DNA from: Phenylobacterium sp.
GTDB taxonomy: Bacteria; Pseudomonadota; Alphaproteobacteria; Caulobacterales; Caulobacteraceae
Direction of reading: 5' to 3'
Length of the DNA: 64,000 nt
Assembly: GCF_016793225.1 (NCBI RefSeq)
Contig: NZ_JAEUMN010000078.1
Location: 1-64,000, forward strand
In this document: positions 63,116 to 64,000 of the stretch, piece after piece
Position numbering within the stretch: position 1 is the stretch's first letter
Layout: the number at the start of each line of letters is the position of its first letter
Notes under the pieces: generated by a model
Databases searched by the model: none
What the model was told of the DNA's origin: nothing
What the model saw: only the letters and a program-made list of their open reading frames with translations
Program-made: the position numbers and the translations under genes

Positions 63116-64000
63116 ATGAAGAGGATCATCCTGATCACCAGCGCCGCCGTGGCCGCCATCGCGGCGGCCGGTCCGGCCGTGTCCCAGACCGACAGCGACG
63201 GCGTGACCGACGTTGGCGAGATCGTGGTCACCGCCCAGAAGCGCGAGGAGCGCCTGCAGGACGTCCCGGCCGCGGTCTCGGTGGTCTCGGGCGACGCCAT
63301 CGCGGCGCGCGGCTCCGTCAACCTGGAGAGCGCCCAGTACCTCGTGCCGACGCTGAACTTCCGGAAGTCGGGCACCACCATCAACCAGACGCTGTTCCTC
63401 CGCGGCGTCGGCACCTCGACCTTCTCGATCGCCGGCGAGCCGTCGATCTCCACCGTTGTGGACGGGGTCGTCTACAGCCGGGCGGGCGAGGCGTTCAGCG
63501 ACCTCATCGACGTCGAGCGGATCGAGGTCCTGCGCGGGCCCCAGGGCACGCTCTTCGGGAAGAACACCTCGGCCGGCGTGATCAACATCGTCACCCGCAG
63601 GCCCGGCGACGTGCTCGCGGGCTATGTGGACGGCGGAGCCTTCTCCAACGGCGGCGAGTACCGCGTGCGCGCGGGCGTGGACGTGCCGTTCAGCGAGACG
63701 GTCCAGGGCCGCTTCACCGCCTTCTACGGGACCTACGGCGGAAACATCCGCAACGTGACCCGTGACACGCGGGTCAACGGCTACGAGCACTGGGGCGTTC
63801 GCGGCATGATCGTGGCCGATCCCAGCGAGGCGCTGTCCCTGACGCTGATCGCCGACTACCGCGAGAGCGACGACGACTGCTGCGCCGAGTTGATCGGCAC
63901 GGTTCCCACGAACCTCACCGCCACGGTGCTGCCGACCCCGCGGGGCGACCGCACCCGGCGCGTGGCCCAGGACCTGATCACCGCCACCACGGAGAAGAGC
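63116..64000 (+). CDS. TonB-dependent receptor (partial, runs off window)
   Basis: The first 295 residues of an outer-membrane receptor. A Sec signal (cleaved near AVSQT, about 24) is followed by the TonB-interacting segment GEIVVTAQKREERLQDVP, a plug domain (about 45-165; LRGVGTSTFSIAGEPSISTVVDGVV and LRGPQGTLFGKNTSAG) and the start of the barrel. The family is the carbohydrate/complex-organic TonB receptor type common in Caulobacterales. A strong AAGGGGGGAG site precedes the ATG. It likely takes up the substrate of the MFS and dehydrogenase. Confidence 0.93.
   Translation, partial: MKRIILITSAAVAAIAAAGPAVSQTDSDGVTDVGEIVVTAQKREERLQDVPAAVSVVSGDAIAARGSVNLESAQYLVPTLNFRKSGTTINQTLFLRGVGTSTFSIAGEPSISTVVDGVVYSRAGEAFSDLIDVERIEVLRGPQGTLFGKNTSAGVINIVTRRPGDVLAGYVDGGAFSNGGEYRVRAGVDVPFSETVQGRFTAFYGTYGGNIRNVTRDTRVNGYEHWGVRGMIVADPSEALSLTLIADYRESDDDCCAELIGTVPTNLTATVLPTPRGDRTRRVAQDLITATTEKS

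Overview
The window is uniformly GC-rich, tightly packed alphaproteobacterial chromosome. A split metH controlled by an ArsR-methyltransferase regulator, a DivJ-like kinase, tandem RTX proteins, several TonB-dependent receptors, a CtrA-type promoter motif and a cycHJKL-degP block all suggest Caulobacterales, probably Phenylobacterium or a relative. This placement is inferred from gene content and family knowledge; no database was searched. I saw no rRNA, tRNA, CRISPR array, phage or transposase.

Region by region. 0.2-4 kb holds a PAS-PAS hybrid histidine kinase and the ribosome factor EttA, flanked by palindromic intergenic repeats. 4.1-8.7 kb holds three tandem RTX calcium-binding proteins that share a core and a C-terminal tail. 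8.8-10 kb holds a DJ-1/PfpI protein and a small P-loop kinase. 10-16.3 kb is a methionine/SAM-cycle operon: the SahR-like regulator with a perfect palindrome just upstream, metF, the homocysteine half of metH, a small unknown gene, the cobalamin half of metH and a 32-residue membrane protein, with genes overlapping by 1 or 4 bases. 16.3-24.5 kb is a mixed metabolic and hypothetical stretch (RlpA-like lipoprotein, PhyH dioxygenase, YCII protein, a 34-residue membrane protein, MBL hydrolase, enoyl-CoA hydratase, two GNATs). 24.5-29 kb has SufE and two divergent histidine kinases, one DivJ-like. 29-33.2 kb has an acyl-CoA ligase, an LLM flavin oxidoreductase and an ATP-dependent DNA ligase. 33.3-35.1 kb is minCDE. 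35.7-38.3 kb is NikR divergent from a TonB receptor, with a near-consensus NikR operator between them. 38.4-41.7 kb is a translation/ribosome operon (prfC, RsmC-like, rsuA) ending in an intrinsic terminator. 41.9-44 kb holds two proteins of unknown function. 44-46.6 kb is an NMT1/THI5-type ABC importer. 46.6-47.1 kb is a structured gap without an assured gene. 47.1-50.6 kb has Uup, a YcgN-type cysteine-cluster protein and a DnaJ-type co-chaperone. 50.7-53.1 kb is a PepSY-like protein with a PhoP/PhoQ-type two-component system, followed by an unknown helical gene. 54.7-60.4 kb is cytochrome c maturation (ccmI, ccmE, ccmF, ccmH) and the protease DegP. 60.5-64 kb looks like sugar-acid uptake and oxidation: an MFS transporter, a Gfo/Idh/MocA dehydrogenase and a TonB receptor cut by the window end.

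The most interesting leads are the gene embedded between the metH halves, the RTX trio with its non-canonical core, the NikR-operator/TonB receptor pair, MinCDE in a Caulobacterales-like genome, and the structured gap near 46.9 kb.
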